64,000 nt of DNA from Candidatus Eiseniibacteriota bacterium (GTDB taxonomy: Bacteria > Eisenbacteria > RBG-16-71-46 > CAIMUX01), in contig CAIMUX010000002.1 of the NCBI GenBank assembly GCA_903844735.1, positions 79,789 to 143,788 on the forward strand, given 5' to 3'. The position numbers and the translations under genes are program-made. Below are positions 1 through 8,699 of this stretch, piece by piece (position 1 is the first letter of the stretch; every line of letters begins with the position of its first letter). The notes below the pieces were generated by a model, which made no database searches, was not told the origin of the DNA, and worked only from the letters and a program-made list of their open reading frames with translations.

Positions 1-156
1 GGGGCCGAGGACACGGGCGCGGATGCGGGCCAGCGCTTGGTCGCGCAGAAGAGTCTCCGGCCCGCAGAGAAAGTGGGCCGCCGGGGCGTCTCCTCCGTCG
101 AAGCGGCGGATCCAGTCGGAGAAACGAAGGGATCGGGGTGTTTCCGAAGCCGCCAT
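1..156 (-). CDS. holA: DNA polymerase III delta subunit, N-terminus (partial)
   Basis: The gene starts with ATG at 156 and runs off the left edge; 52 residues are visible. The N-terminus reads MAASETPRSLRFSDW and continues with AAHFLCGPETLLRDQAL, the start of the clamp-loader delta subunit fold, where a hydrophobic strand and G-x-E-x-L-L open the first domain. The start overlaps the lptE stop by ATGA, so the two are translationally coupled. The lptE-holA order is also the arrangement in Escherichia coli, which supports both calls. HolA would open the beta sliding clamp as part of the clamp loader. The identification rests on a short N-terminus plus context. Confidence 0.72.
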   Translation of the reverse strand, partial: MAASETPRSLRFSDWIRRFDGGDAPAAHFLCGPETLLRDQALARIRARVLGP

Positions 157-749
157 CACCAAGGTTCCATGGTGCGCGTGATCATGTCGCTCGCCAGGGC
201 TGAGTCCGCATAGGCTCGCGCATCCTGCTCCGAGCCAGGTCCGGTCACGGCCCCGGGGACGTAGATGGAGGTTCGCGTCAGGGAGTCGTCCTTCCACAGG
301 TCCCGATTCTTTACCATGTCCCTCAGCGTGACGGCGACGGTCACCACGACGATGTAGTCCCGCGGGCTCTCGTCGGGGGCGTAGTTGTTAACGCGGTTCT
401 CGTACTTGACCACGCGTCCAGAGAGCCGGCATGAGGCCTTGGCCTCCGATGCCAACTTCAATCTGCCGTCTTTGATGAACCGGTCAATGACCACGGTGGT
501 GATTTCCTGATCGAGGCCGGGCTCGAGCGTTTCATTGCTGAAGTTGGGTATGGCGACGGTCTTGACATGGGCGGGCAGGTTCGAGCCGTTGAAGGAGTAG
601 GTGCAGCCGCTGCCGAGCAGCAGGCCGGTGAGCGCCGGAACAGTCACGATCGCGATGGCGCGAAGACAGCCTGGTATTCCGCGACGCTGCCCGCGCGCCG
701 GGCGGACCCGGCCCAGCCTCTCGTCCGCGTCTGCCTGGATTCTTGGCAC
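156..749 (-). CDS. lptE: LPS-assembly lipoprotein LptE
   Basis: A 197-residue lipoprotein. A basic N-terminus is followed by a hydrophobic segment and the lipobox LLGSGC, then TYSFNGSNLPAHVKTVAIPNFSNET, the usual opening of LptE/RlpB-like proteins; the remainder is an alpha/beta sandwich-sized domain. LptE plugs the LptD barrel in the outer membrane and helps deliver LPS to the cell surface. I chose GTG at 749 because an upstream ATG at 941 would lie deep inside the preceding regulator gene, while GTG 749 has GGGAGG 12 nt upstream and its own promoter. The basic stretch before the signal segment is rather long, so the true start could be slightly further in. It is coupled to holA by ATGA. Confidence 0.8.
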   Translation of the reverse strand: MPRIQADADERLGRVRPARGQRRGIPGCLRAIAIVTVPALTGLLLGSGCTYSFNGSNLPAHVKTVAIPNFSNETLEPGLDQEITTVVIDRFIKDGRLKLASEAKASCRLSGRVVKYENRVNNYAPDESPRDYIVVVTVAVTLRDMVKNRDLWKDDSLTRTSIYVPGAVTGPGSEQDARAYADSALASDMITRTMEPW

Positions 750-772
750 CGGCTGGGTTTCCTCCCGTGGAG

Positions 773-801
773 AGTATAGGAGGCGGGTCCGTCTACGGCA
801 A
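773..801 (-). promoter_or_regulatory. Candidate sigma70 promoter for lptE-holA
   Basis: On the minus strand TTGCCG (801-796) is followed after 17 nt by TATACT (778-773). That matches 4/6 and 5/6 of the consensus boxes with optimal spacing. Transcription would begin close to 766, just before the GGGAGG ribosome-binding site. It lies in the gap between the NtrC-type regulator and lptE, so the last two genes could be expressed independently of the two-component pair. Confidence 0.5.
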
Positions 802-838
802 TGGGAAGCCGCCTGCCCGCGGCGTTGCCCGATCCAGC

Positions 839-2257
839 TCAGGCCGCGAGGTCGGTCTCTTGTAGGTCGTGGTGTTTCATCCGATAGCGGAGCTTGTCGC
901 GTTTGATGTGCAGGATTTCCGCGGTGCGGCTCTGGTTCCATCCGGCTGCTTCCGCGGCGCGCAGGATGAGTCCGCGCTCGACTCGGTCGAGAAGTTCCTC
1001 GAAGGCGATGCCCGATTCGTCCACCGCGCCCTCCGCGAGGAGACGGTGCAGGCTGTCGAGGAGCGACTCGGTACTGGAGACGCCGCTGGGTTTACCGAGG
1101 TGGAGATGCCGAGCTTCCAACACTTCGCCGTCCTCAAGAAGCACGGTCCGCTCCAGCACATTGCGCAACTCGCGGATATTCCCCGGCCAGGGGTAGGTCT
1201 GCAAGCGCCTCTCGGCCTCGGGTGCGAGGTTGCGGAAATGCTTTGAGAAAGAGTGGCTGTAAAGACGGAGGTAATGCTCCGCGATCAGCGGGATGTCCTC
1301 GCGTCGCTCCCGCAACGGCGGCATGTGGATCGGCACCACCATGAGCCGGTAGAAGAGATCCTCGCGGAACGTGCCCCCTCGTACGGCGGCCTCCAGGTCC
1401 TGGTTGGTAGCGCTGATCAACCGGACGCTGACCCGGATGTCGCGGGTGCCACCGACGCGACGAAAGGTCATGTTTTCGAGGACCTTCAGCACCTTGACCT
1501 GCAAGCTGGCCCCCATTTCCCCAACCTCATCGAGGAAGAGGGTTCCGCCACTGGCCAGTTCGAGCAGGCCCTGTTTCTGGGTTCGAGCGTCGGTGAAAGC
1601 ACCGCGCTCATGTCCGAAGAGCTCGCTTTCCAACAGTTCTCTTGGGATGGCCGCGCAGTTGATTTCCAAGAAGGGTTTGAGGGCTCGCTGGCTCCGCTCG
1701 TGGATGAGGCCGGCCACGATCTGCTTGCCGGTGCCGCTCTCCCCCGTGATGAGGACACTGGTGGTGTCGCTCTGGGCAACTTTTTCCACGATCTCGTAGA
1801 CGGCACGGATAGACGGCGATATGCCGCGGACGAAGTTCTGAGTGAGCCGTTCGCGCTCGACACGCCGATGATGCTGCAGTTCCCGCCAGACCCGCACGGA
1901 CTCCAGGGCCTTGGCGCCGACCAAGCGCAACTGATCGAGGTTGACCGGTTTCACGAGGTAGTCGAAAGCCCCTTGCTTCATCGCCTGCACCGCCGTCTCC
2001 ACCTCGGCGTAGGCGGTCATCATGACCACCGGAATCTCGGGAACACGCTCCTTGAACAGGGTCAGGAGTTTCAGTCCGCTGGTGTCGGGCAGGCGGAGGT
2101 CAAGAATGACGAGGTCGGGCGCCTGCCGATCGAAGAGGGAGATCGCCGCACCTCCATCCGCCGCGCACCGCACCTCGTGCCCATCGGCGGAGAGGGCGCG
2201 TTCGATGAAGTGACGGATCGATTCCTGGTCATCGACGATGAGAATGGACGACTGCAT
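839..2257 (-). CDS. Sigma54-dependent response regulator, NtrC family
   Basis: A 472-residue protein with three domains. The receiver (about 1-120) starts MQSSILIVDDQ, with phospho-acceptor Asp53 and the conserved K in LVKPVN. The AAA+ domain (about 140-375) has Walker A GESGTGK (172-178) and Walker B FLDE (241-244). A Fis-type helix-turn-helix closes the protein (NQSRTAEILHIKRDKLRYRM). The sigma54-contact loop reads GAFTDA (219-224) rather than GAFTGA. ATG 2257 is preferred over the longer in-frame ATG at 2425 because GAGGAG precedes it and the receiver fold begins there. It overlaps the end of the kinase gene by 29 nt, so the two form one unit. The target genes cannot be read from the sequence. 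Confidence 0.9.
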   Translation of the reverse strand: MQSSILIVDDQESIRHFIERALSADGHEVRCAADGGAAISLFDRQAPDLVILDLRLPDTSGLKLLTLFKERVPEIPVVMMTAYAEVETAVQAMKQGAFDYLVKPVNLDQLRLVGAKALESVRVWRELQHHRRVERERLTQNFVRGISPSIRAVYEIVEKVAQSDTTSVLITGESGTGKQIVAGLIHERSQRALKPFLEINCAAIPRELLESELFGHERGAFTDARTQKQGLLELASGGTLFLDEVGEMGASLQVKVLKVLENMTFRRVGGTRDIRVSVRLISATNQDLEAAVRGGTFREDLFYRLMVVPIHMPPLRERREDIPLIAEHYLRLYSHSFSKHFRNLAPEAERRLQTYPWPGNIRELRNVLERTVLLEDGEVLEARHLHLGKPSGVSSTESLLDSLHRLLAEGAVDESGIAFEELLDRVERGLILRAAEAAGWNQSRTAEILHIKRDKLRYRMKHHDLQETDLAA

Positions 2258-4028
2258 CTGCTTGCTCCTCGGAGGCTCCGCCCGGGGGAATCTCGAGCAG
2301 AGCGACGGTGCCGCGGCCCGGCGCCTCGTCCAGCAAGAGGCGCCCACCGTGCTGGGTGGCGATGGCGTGGGAGAGGGAGAGTCCGAGACCGGTCCCCTCT
2401 CCTTTGGTAGTGAAGAAGGGCTCAAAGGCGCGGGCTCGCTGTTCGGGTGACATCCCGAGGCCTTGATCTTCCACCCGGAACAACACGCCCGGGAGGCCCG
2501 AAACAGTGGCCGATGGACCGCGGTCTTCCCACGTCAGGCGCACGCACCCGCCCGGCGGCGACGCCTCTACCGCATTCTTTGCCAAGTTGAGCAGGACCTG
2601 CTCCAGGCGATCGGCGTCGACCCAGGCTTCGAGGTCGGGCGGCCCGTCGGGCTCGAACGTGACTTGCTGGCGCGAAAGGAGCGGGGCCAGCGCAAGCCGC
2701 ACGCGCTCGACCAGTTCCTTGACCCGGACCGGCCCGGGTTCCAGTCGGCGCGGGTGGGTGTAGTCGAGCAGTTCGGCCACGATCCGGTCGAGGCGCGCGA
2801 TCTCGGCTCGGATGATGCGCAGGTCGTCTTGGTCAGACGGGTCGGGACCGAGCCGGCTCGCCAGGTACTCTACGCCCGCTCCGATCCCAGCCAGGGGGTT
2901 GCGGATCTCATGGGCAACCCCAGCGGCAAAACGGCCAATGGCCGCGAGCCGGTCGAGGTGTCGGATTTCCCGCTCCATGGTCCGGATCTCGGTTAGGTCG
3001 GCGAGGTTCACCACCAGGCCACTAAAGCATCCGACCTCGTCACGGAGTCCGGAAACGGTAAGGCTCACCGGCACTGGGTCGGATTCGCCCAGGGCGAACT
3101 CTCGGGCGGGCGGGACCTCGCCGCTCGTCAGGGCATCACGGATGTGTTGCAGCAGTAGCGGCGAGGTGCGCTCCAGCATTTCCATGGTGATCTCTTGAGC
3201 GGTGGAGAAGTTCAGGAGCCGGGCCGCGGCGGCGTTTGCGGCGAGGAGTCTCCCGCTGCGGTCGAAGGCAAGGAGACCGTCGCCCATCGCTTCGATGAGC
3301 TGTCGCCGCAGGTTTCCTTCCGCCTCCATCACCTCGCGGTGCCACAGTGCCTCGAGGACCCCTTCGACGCTGCGCCCGATGTCATACGGACGCCAGCCGG
3401 CTTCCGGGCGGTCCGTCGCGGCCGGCGTGAAGCAGAGCAGGCCGATCGGGTCCCCCTCCGCCTCGTCCGACCCAGACGCCCGGGCGCGGTTGACCCCACG
3501 GCCTTTGAGCGGAACGACCACTTGGTACGCCGAAGGGTCGGCCGGGTCTTCTCGTGCCTGCTCCACTGGACTGGGGCAGACCTCGGTGGCATCGCGGGGG
3601 ATGAGCAGCGGTTCCGCCCACTCCGGGCGCCAGCCCACCGCGCCAAGGTGCGTCGTGGCGGCGCGGCCGCGGGTGGCATAGTAGCCGACCCAGTTCGGGC
3701 TCCGCGGCAGGCGCCGCAAGATCAGAATCTCTTCTAGGTTGAAGACCTGCCGCAGGTACCGGGCCAAGGTCCCCAGAATGCGTGCGCCGTTCCGCTCTTG
3801 GAGCAGCGACTCGGTGATCTCCTGCAGGCTGGCAAAGCGGATCCGGTCCCGGATGCCGCGACGGCGCAGTTCCTCGATCGTGTCAGCCAGATGGGAGACC
3901 AGGCCTGGAGCGCTCGCCGGTTCCAGCGCCGGTAGGTCGGCGAGTTCAGGAGTGACCCCTTTGATCTCCTCCACTCGCGCCGCCGCCACGCGCCACGCCT
4001 CCAAATCCATCTGCAGTTTTCCGGACAT
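2229..4028 (-). CDS. Cytosolic GAF-PAS sensor histidine kinase, NtrB-like
   Basis: A 599-residue kinase with no transmembrane segment. The N-terminal half contains a GAF-like region (about 60-230). A PAS domain follows (about 243-350; GDGLLAFDRSGRLLAANAAA). The HisKA segment carries the H-box AAGVAHEIRNPLAG, with phosphorylated His373. The ATPase domain has the N-box NLAKNAVEAS and glycine boxes DQGLGM and GTGLGLSLS. It should autophosphorylate and pass phosphate to Asp53 of the overlapping regulator. The lack of membrane anchors suggests an internal signal. The start has AGGGGGG five nt upstream, immediately after a small hairpin at 4038-4053. Confidence 0.9.
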   Translation of the reverse strand: MSGKLQMDLEAWRVAAARVEEIKGVTPELADLPALEPASAPGLVSHLADTIEELRRRGIRDRIRFASLQEITESLLQERNGARILGTLARYLRQVFNLEEILILRRLPRSPNWVGYYATRGRAATTHLGAVGWRPEWAEPLLIPRDATEVCPSPVEQAREDPADPSAYQVVVPLKGRGVNRARASGSDEAEGDPIGLLCFTPAATDRPEAGWRPYDIGRSVEGVLEALWHREVMEAEGNLRRQLIEAMGDGLLAFDRSGRLLAANAAAARLLNFSTAQEITMEMLERTSPLLLQHIRDALTSGEVPPAREFALGESDPVPVSLTVSGLRDEVGCFSGLVVNLADLTEIRTMEREIRHLDRLAAIGRFAAGVAHEIRNPLAGIGAGVEYLASRLGPDPSDQDDLRIIRAEIARLDRIVAELLDYTHPRRLEPGPVRVKELVERVRLALAPLLSRQQVTFEPDGPPDLEAWVDADRLEQVLLNLAKNAVEASPPGGCVRLTWEDRGPSATVSGLPGVLFRVEDQGLGMSPEQRARAFEPFFTTKGEGTGLGLSLSHAIATQHGGRLLLDEAPGRGTVALLEIPPGGASEEQADAVVHSHRR

Positions 4029-4037
4029 CTACCCCCC

Positions 4038-4053
4038 TGGGTGTTTTCACCCA
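4038..4053 (-). promoter_or_regulatory. Hairpin abutting the kinase ribosome-binding site
   Basis: On the minus strand TGGGTG-AAAA-CACCCA forms a perfect 6-bp stem with a 4-nt loop, directly followed by the G-rich Shine-Dalgarno sequence and the kinase ATG at 4028. It could modulate translation. There is no U-tract, so it is unlikely to be an intrinsic terminator for the epimerase gene upstream. The rest of the 230-nt gap holds no gene. Confidence 0.3.
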
Positions 4054-4259
4054 TCTTCCTTTTCGTGAGCATTCGCCCGCGGCTTGAGGGGTTTGCGCTG
4101 AGTGGCGGAGGCGTGGACGCGAGGGGCCCATCCGAGCAAGGAAAGAAGCCCTCGCTCTCACTCGGAAGGGCTCCCAGCCCGCACGACTCACGAGCACTCT
4201 GCGACGACATCGGATTCGCAGGCATCTTTGCTGTCTCGCCGAGAGCCCGATGGACAGTG

Positions 4260-5318
4260 CTAGGCGGTGCGGAGGTGCCGGAACAGCGGCTCGTGCGCCA
4301 CGACCCAGTCGAACAGGCGGTCAACTCCCTGCTGCGGAGTTACGGAAGGTGACCAGCCCAGCTCGGCGCCCACATGACGGATGTCGCTGACGTACACTTT
4401 TTGATCAGAGGGACGCCAGGGCCCCGGCATTACCGGGACCGGGCGACCGAGCCTAGCCTCGATGTGTGCCAGGAGTTCGCGCAGCGACAGGGTGAGTTCC
4501 GGCCCGCCGCCCAGGTTGTAGACCCCCATGCGGGGACCGCGATCGAGAAAGGCTTCGTAGGCGCGCACGAGATCTTCCACCCAGAGCAGATCGCGAACCT
4601 GCTTCCCGTCGCCGTAGACGGTAAGTGGCGCGCCGTGGAGCGCGGCGATGACAAACCACGCGACCCATCCCTGGTCCTCCATCCCGAACTGGTGCGTGCC
4701 GTAGATGCAGGACATGCGGAAGACGCCGGTACGCAGTCCGTAGAGGTGGCCGAAGTCCTGCACATAGACATCCCCGGTCAGCTTGGAGCAGCCGTACGGG
4801 GTGTGCTCGCAGAGATCCAGGCCGAATTCCTCTGGGATTCCCGCGCGGTACGGAGCGCCGAAGGCATAGCGCTCCTCTTCCTCTTCGAGTGGGACGGCAT
4901 TGACGCGGGCACCATAGACCTTATTGGTGGAGCAGAACAGAAACGCCGCTTTCCGCCCGGTGCGACGCACCGCGTCGAGAACACGGAACGTGCCGAGGGC
5001 GTTGGTCTCGAAGTCGGTGGCGGGGTCATCGGTGGAGACGGTCACGGCAGTCTGGGCGGCAGCGTGGAGCACGGCGTCGACGCCATCCACCGCGGCCTCG
5101 ACGGCAGCGGTGTCCCTCACATCTCCCTTGATTCGCGTTATGCCGGGGATCTCCCCGAGGCGCTCCCAGTTGTGCCGCGCATTGGGATCCTCCCGACGCA
5201 GGAGGTGGCCGCGGGAGAGATTGTCTAGGATCCGCACCTCCCAGCCCCGCGACGCAAAGTGGAGGGCCGCGTGGGATCCTATGAACCCAGCTCCGCCGGT
5301 GACAAGCATCCGCGCCAT
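4260..5318 (-). CDS. NAD-dependent sugar epimerase, CDP-paratose 2-epimerase-like
   Basis: A 352-residue extended-type SDR. The Rossmann motif is GGAGFIGSH (8-16). The catalytic elements are STNKVYG (130-136) and YGCSK (Tyr175, Lys179). STNKVYG, and FRMSCIYGTHQFGMEDQG further on, are hallmarks of the CDP-paratose/CDP-tyvelose 2-epimerase branch rather than GalE. It would act on a nucleotide-activated sugar for surface polysaccharide. ATG 5318 has AAGGAGGA upstream, so the longer frame to 5516 is not needed. No CDP-glucose pathway enzymes (RfbF/RfbG) are in the window, so the exact substrate is inference. Confidence 0.8.
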   Translation of the reverse strand: MARMLVTGGAGFIGSHAALHFASRGWEVRILDNLSRGHLLRREDPNARHNWERLGEIPGITRIKGDVRDTAAVEAAVDGVDAVLHAAAQTAVTVSTDDPATDFETNALGTFRVLDAVRRTGRKAAFLFCSTNKVYGARVNAVPLEEEEERYAFGAPYRAGIPEEFGLDLCEHTPYGCSKLTGDVYVQDFGHLYGLRTGVFRMSCIYGTHQFGMEDQGWVAWFVIAALHGAPLTVYGDGKQVRDLLWVEDLVRAYEAFLDRGPRMGVYNLGGGPELTLSLRELLAHIEARLGRPVPVMPGPWRPSDQKVYVSDIRHVGAELGWSPSVTPQQGVDRLFDWVVAHEPLFRHLRTA

Positions 5319-5385
5319 CGTTTGTTCCTCCTTCGTCCCGGTCCGCGGGGCGATGGGGAACCGTATGCGGGCCCGCCGCGCCACT

Positions 5386-6774
5386 TCAAGGAGAATCGGG
5401 ATTTCCGACGCGAGGCTCCGGTGCGAAGGCAGGTTCCGCGGTAGCGAGAATCGTCCATCCCCGCAGGCGCGACACTGCGCCTGCGGCATCTTCCGGCGTC
5501 CGGCACTCGAGGGCAAGCACGCGCCAATGCCCGTCTCCCTCGCCCACGATCCGGGCCGCGGGCATTCCCTTGGTGCGAAGGAGTGCCGCCTCGGCGCCGG
5601 CTGCCTCGGCCGTGCGGTAGCGGCCGCCGTAGACCGCCTGGCCGGGCGCGCTCATGCCGGATTCGACTGGAGGTGCTTGCTGGTAGGCGGGCGCCGGGTC
5701 CGAATTCCGCGGGTCCGGTAGAGTCGCCAGTTCCCCGAGTCTCCGCGAGCCCCGCCATCCCAAGCGGATCCCGATCAGGTGTGTGGAACCGAGCGCGTCT
5801 ACCGATCGGAACGCGTAGGAGACCGCGAGCGCGCCGTGATGAACGGTTGTTCCTGCAGACCAGCCCACCGGGGAATCCTCAACACCGCTTCCGCCCGCGA
5901 GAAGCCCGCCGAGCAGCTCAAGGGAGGCAGTCGGGCGAGCCACGACCCCGAAGGCGACACGCATGCCGCTGGAGCCATCCCCTTCGAACGAGATGGCAGC
6001 TAGTGCACCGCCGTCGCTCAGCTCCTGCTCGAATCCGGCACGCCAGCGAGTCGGCAACGTATACGCTCCCTGGCGGCCGCGGAGCGGCGCTCCGACGTCG
6101 GTCAGGGCGAGACCGACGACGCGCGTGGCGCCGCGCATCCGCATCCCGAACGAGAGTCCTGCGCCGGTGAGCGGCTCCACCTCGTCCTCGAGGCGGAAGA
6201 GGCGCGCGCCCACTCCAGCCGAAAGGCCGCGCCCGAGCATCCGAGCTCCATGCACACCCACATTCCATTCCGAGGCCCGGAAGGAACTGACAGGGTCGCC
6301 TTGGTCGTTGTAGCCGGGCAGTTCCGGGCCGCGGAGGATGCCGGCATCAACCGCGAGCGCGGTTCCGTGATCGAGCTCCCAGCCGGAACTTGCCCACTCC
6401 CGAGTGAGGCCGCCCGCCCATTGGAGATGGGAGCAGGCGGCGCTCCCCCCACTGAGGGAAGCGAGGGCCGCCGGATTGCCCACGGCCGCGGCCAGGCCGG
6501 GCCCGGTGGCGGCGCGGGCCCCTCGCGTCGCCTGCCACTCCGGATCCGGGGCCAACAGGTGCGAGGTAAACGCTGCCGGACCACTCCCGGCCGCGAGACT
6601 GCTGCCGAGAACCGGCCAGACCAGGACGGTCAGAACGGCGACAGCTGCGCGCACGGAGTACCGGGCGGGGCGACTCGGGAAGCCAGGGAGCCCGACCAGA
6701 AAATGTCGCCAGCCGGGCGCGGGAGTAGTGTCGAAGCGATCCATCGAACAGAAGGTGGTCAAGGATCGTGCCAT
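5386..6774 (-). CDS. PorV/PorQ-like outer-membrane barrel fused to a SPOR-like domain
   Basis: A 462-residue protein with an N-terminal signal segment (SVRAAVAVLTVLVWPVLGSSLAA). Residues of about 60-350 read as alternating hydrophobic/polar beta-strands with glycines (AVGNPAAL near the start, ALAVSYAFRS near the end), as in PorV/PorQ or FadL-type barrels. The last roughly 70 residues look like a SPOR peptidoglycan-binding domain (VYGGRYRTAEAAGAEAAL, then HWRVLAL). ATG 6774 has GTGGAGACG upstream; alternatives are 6828 and 6744. Before the element inserted, this gene followed the aminotransferase gene directly. The function is unknown. A surface barrel anchored to the wall would be consistent with the domains. 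Confidence 0.55.
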   Translation of the reverse strand: MARSLTTFCSMDRFDTTPAPGWRHFLVGLPGFPSRPARYSVRAAVAVLTVLVWPVLGSSLAAGSGPAAFTSHLLAPDPEWQATRGARAATGPGLAAAVGNPAALASLSGGSAACSHLQWAGGLTREWASSGWELDHGTALAVDAGILRGPELPGYNDQGDPVSSFRASEWNVGVHGARMLGRGLSAGVGARLFRLEDEVEPLTGAGLSFGMRMRGATRVVGLALTDVGAPLRGRQGAYTLPTRWRAGFEQELSDGGALAAISFEGDGSSGMRVAFGVVARPTASLELLGGLLAGGSGVEDSPVGWSAGTTVHHGALAVSYAFRSVDALGSTHLIGIRLGWRGSRRLGELATLPDPRNSDPAPAYQQAPPVESGMSAPGQAVYGGRYRTAEAAGAEAALLRTKGMPAARIVGEGDGHWRVLALECRTPEDAAGAVSRLRGWTILATAEPAFAPEPRVGNPDSP

Positions 6775-7261
6775 CGTCTCCACGTTCTCCGTCGTTCTGG
6801 AGGGGCGTCCCGTTCGATGATGCTGCAAGACGTTATCCTCATCACCCGTGTGGTTCGCGATGGACTCGTGGGTGCAGAACGCCCGTTCCTTCGTGCGTCC
6901 TGCAAGAGAAGAACGTGCTGACTCCGCACTTTATCTGACGGTAGTAAGGAATCCGGGAATGGGGTCCGGGAGTATGGCCATCATCGAGAGGGGGCGGGCT
7001 CGCGCGACTAGTAGTTGGTCGGGTAGCCTGAAACGGAAAGAAAATCGAAGGAACTCAACGTCGCTCTCACATAACACACTGGCTATCGACAAGTTCCTGG
7101 CGCGAGATCGTCAAGATCACCCAGGACCGGGATGTGAAATGCAAAATCTGCATGCGGGGAAACAGATGTGGCGTCGTCCGGGATCCTCACACTTCGAGAG
7201 CCTCTGCTTCGGCGCGTCGAATGCGGGACAGGGCTACAGGGCGCGGCTACGACCCCGCCAC
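6775..7261. other. Gene-free stretch left of the integrated element
   Basis: No convincing coding region on either strand. On the minus strand 7309-7247 still reads as the ancestral C-terminus of the aminotransferase now ending at 15010 (ETIRNWVAGS, then a TAG at 7249-7247), so this is the orphaned 3' end of that gene. The remainder is the original spacer and leader before the barrel/SPOR gene. Confidence 0.6.
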
Positions 7262-7274
7262 CCAGTTCCGGATT

Positions 7275-7309
7275 GTCTCGACCACGTATCCCTGCTGATC
7301 GGATGTCAG
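7275..7309. repeat. Left attachment site core (direct repeat)
   Basis: This 35-bp sequence is identical to 15038-15072. The match extends further left (7262-7274) with three mismatches. On the minus strand it encodes TSDQQGYVVETI of the aminotransferase, followed leftward by RNWVAGS and a stop, which is the ancestral end of that gene. The left junction therefore keeps the host copy of the terminal codons. Confidence 0.88.
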
Positions 7310-7363
7310 ATACAAAGGCACTTCGGGCCGTTTCACTCCACCCCGCAGACGGCACGAAAGGCG

Positions 7364-7392
7364 TTGACACCCCGCATATTCGGCGGCATTCT
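7364..7392 (+). promoter_or_regulatory. Candidate integrase promoter
   Basis: TTGACA at 7364-7369 is a perfect -35 box. The hexamer 17 nt downstream (CATTCT, 7387-7392) is a poor -10 match (3/6). It is the only promoter-like sequence between the attachment site and the integrase start at 7470. The weak -10 may mean activator dependence or a false call. Confidence 0.3.
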
Positions 7393-7433
7393 GGCACCGG
7401 GACCTTTCACGGCGTTCCGTGGCAACCCGAAGC

Positions 7434-7457
7434 GGGATGCTAGCCCAGGACTAGCCC
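7434..7457. repeat. Left putative integrase arm-binding repeat
   Basis: GGGATGCTAGCCC (7434-7446) is followed four nt later by CTAGCCC (7451-7457). The same composite occurs at 14953-14977 near the other end of the element with 5-nt spacing. Paired repeats inside both ends are what arm-type integrase sites look like. This copy also runs into the integrase ribosome-binding site (AGGAGG), so integrase binding could repress its own translation unit. Confidence 0.45.
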
Positions 7458-7469
7458 AGGAGGACGGAA

Positions 7470-8699
7470 ATGGAAGGGGAGACGCGGCGGGTGCGGAAGT
7501 TCACCGACCCCTACGTGCGGAACCGGAAGCCGGAGGAGCACGCCTACGTCGTGTGGGCTCCTGATGGTCTCGGCCTGCGAGTCCGACCGTCGGGGGTACG
7601 CTCGTGGATCTATGCCTACCACCTGAACGGCCGATTCCGATGGATGACGCTGGGGCGCTATCCCGAGATGACCGTGGCCGCCGCCCATACGGCACACGAC
7701 ACGGCGATGCGGAACCGTGGCGCCGGCGTCGACCCTGCGACCCTTGCCGTGGCAGCCAACATCGCAGACCGGGCCGCCCCGACCGTGGCCGAGCTGGCCG
7801 ATCAGTTCATCGAGCTGTACTCGAAGCCGCGGAAGAAGTCGGCATTCGAGGATGAGCGGCTGCTGCGTGTAGAGGTGCTCCCCCACCTTGGTACCGTGAA
7901 GGCCGCAAACGTGCGCAGGCGCGATGTCATGGCGCTTCTCGATGGGATTGTGGCTCGTGGTGCGGGAGTGACCGCCAATCGCGTGCTGGCGGTTCTGAGG
8001 AAGGCGTACAACTGGGGCATCACCCGCGAGCTGGTGGAGTTCTCCCCTTGTGCGCAGGTCCCCCGCCCCGCGAAGGAGCACGAGCGGGAGCGGTTCCTAT
8101 CGGCCGACGAGCTCAAGCGCTTCCTCGTCGGGATGGATCAGCCGGGTCTCTTCGAGTTCACGAAGACCACCAAGCACGCGCTGCGGTTCCAGCTTGCCAC
8201 CGGAGCCCGGCCGGGGGAAACGGCTGGTGCGACGTGGCAGGAGTTCGACCTCCAGGCCGGCGTGTGGACGATGCCAGCGGAGCGGACGAAGACTCACCAC
8301 GCGCATACGGTTCCGCTGAGTCAGTTCGCCCGACAGGTTCTTAGGGAAGTTCGCCTGCTGAATCCTCTCTCCATCTATCCGTTCCCCGGGCGTAAAGGCC
8401 CGATGCTGCCGGCCACGATGTCGGCCGCGATCAACGGCAACCTCGCGGCACTCGGCCTAGAGCGGTTCACCCCGCATGATCTCAGGCGCTCGTGTGCGAC
8501 TCACCTTGCCAGCCTGGGGCACTCTCGCGTTGTGATCAGCCGGATCCTGGGGCACGCGCTGCCCGGGGTGACGAGGATTTACGACCGGCACGCCTACGCG
8601 GAGGAGATGCGAGCGGCCCTCGATGAATGGGGCGCCGTGCTGTACCGCCTCAGCAGGCCGGCGGGACCGGAGGCGGTCAAGAGGAGGGCGCGCCGATGA
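7470..8699 (+). CDS. int: P4-type tyrosine recombinase (integrase)
   Basis: A 409-residue integrase. An N-terminal DUF4102-like arm-binding domain (GLGLRVRPSGVRSWIYAYHLNGRFRWMTLG; about 20-65) precedes a SAM-like core-binding domain and the catalytic domain. Active-site residues are visible: Arg247 (TGARPGE), Lys274, His336 and Arg339 (TPHDLRR), His362 (LGHA) and Tyr371 (RIYDRH). It would insert and excise the element at the 35-bp attachment core. AGGAGG lies 7 nt before ATG 7470. The last codons overlap the next gene by ATGA. P4-type integrases usually target tRNA genes, so the protein-gene target seen here is notable. Confidence 0.93.
   Translation: MEGETRRVRKFTDPYVRNRKPEEHAYVVWAPDGLGLRVRPSGVRSWIYAYHLNGRFRWMTLGRYPEMTVAAAHTAHDTAMRNRGAGVDPATLAVAANIADRAAPTVAELADQFIELYSKPRKKSAFEDERLLRVEVLPHLGTVKAANVRRRDVMALLDGIVARGAGVTANRVLAVLRKAYNWGITRELVEFSPCAQVPRPAKEHERERFLSADELKRFLVGMDQPGLFEFTKTTKHALRFQLATGARPGETAGATWQEFDLQAGVWTMPAERTKTHHAHTVPLSQFARQVLREVRLLNPLSIYPFPGRKGPMLPATMSAAINGNLAALGLERFTPHDLRRSCATHLASLGHSRVVISRILGHALPGVTRIYDRHAYAEEMRAALDEWGAVLYRLSRPAGPEAVKRRARR

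Noticed and set aside
2257..2425. Longer start for the NtrC-type regulator
   Set aside because: The extra residues are Pro/Ser-rich shadow of the kinase gene; ATG 2257 has GAGGAG and starts the receiver domain.
7262..7309. A tRNA gene as the integration target
   Set aside because: The repeat does not fold as a tRNA 3' end; it reads in frame as the C-terminus of the aminotransferase.
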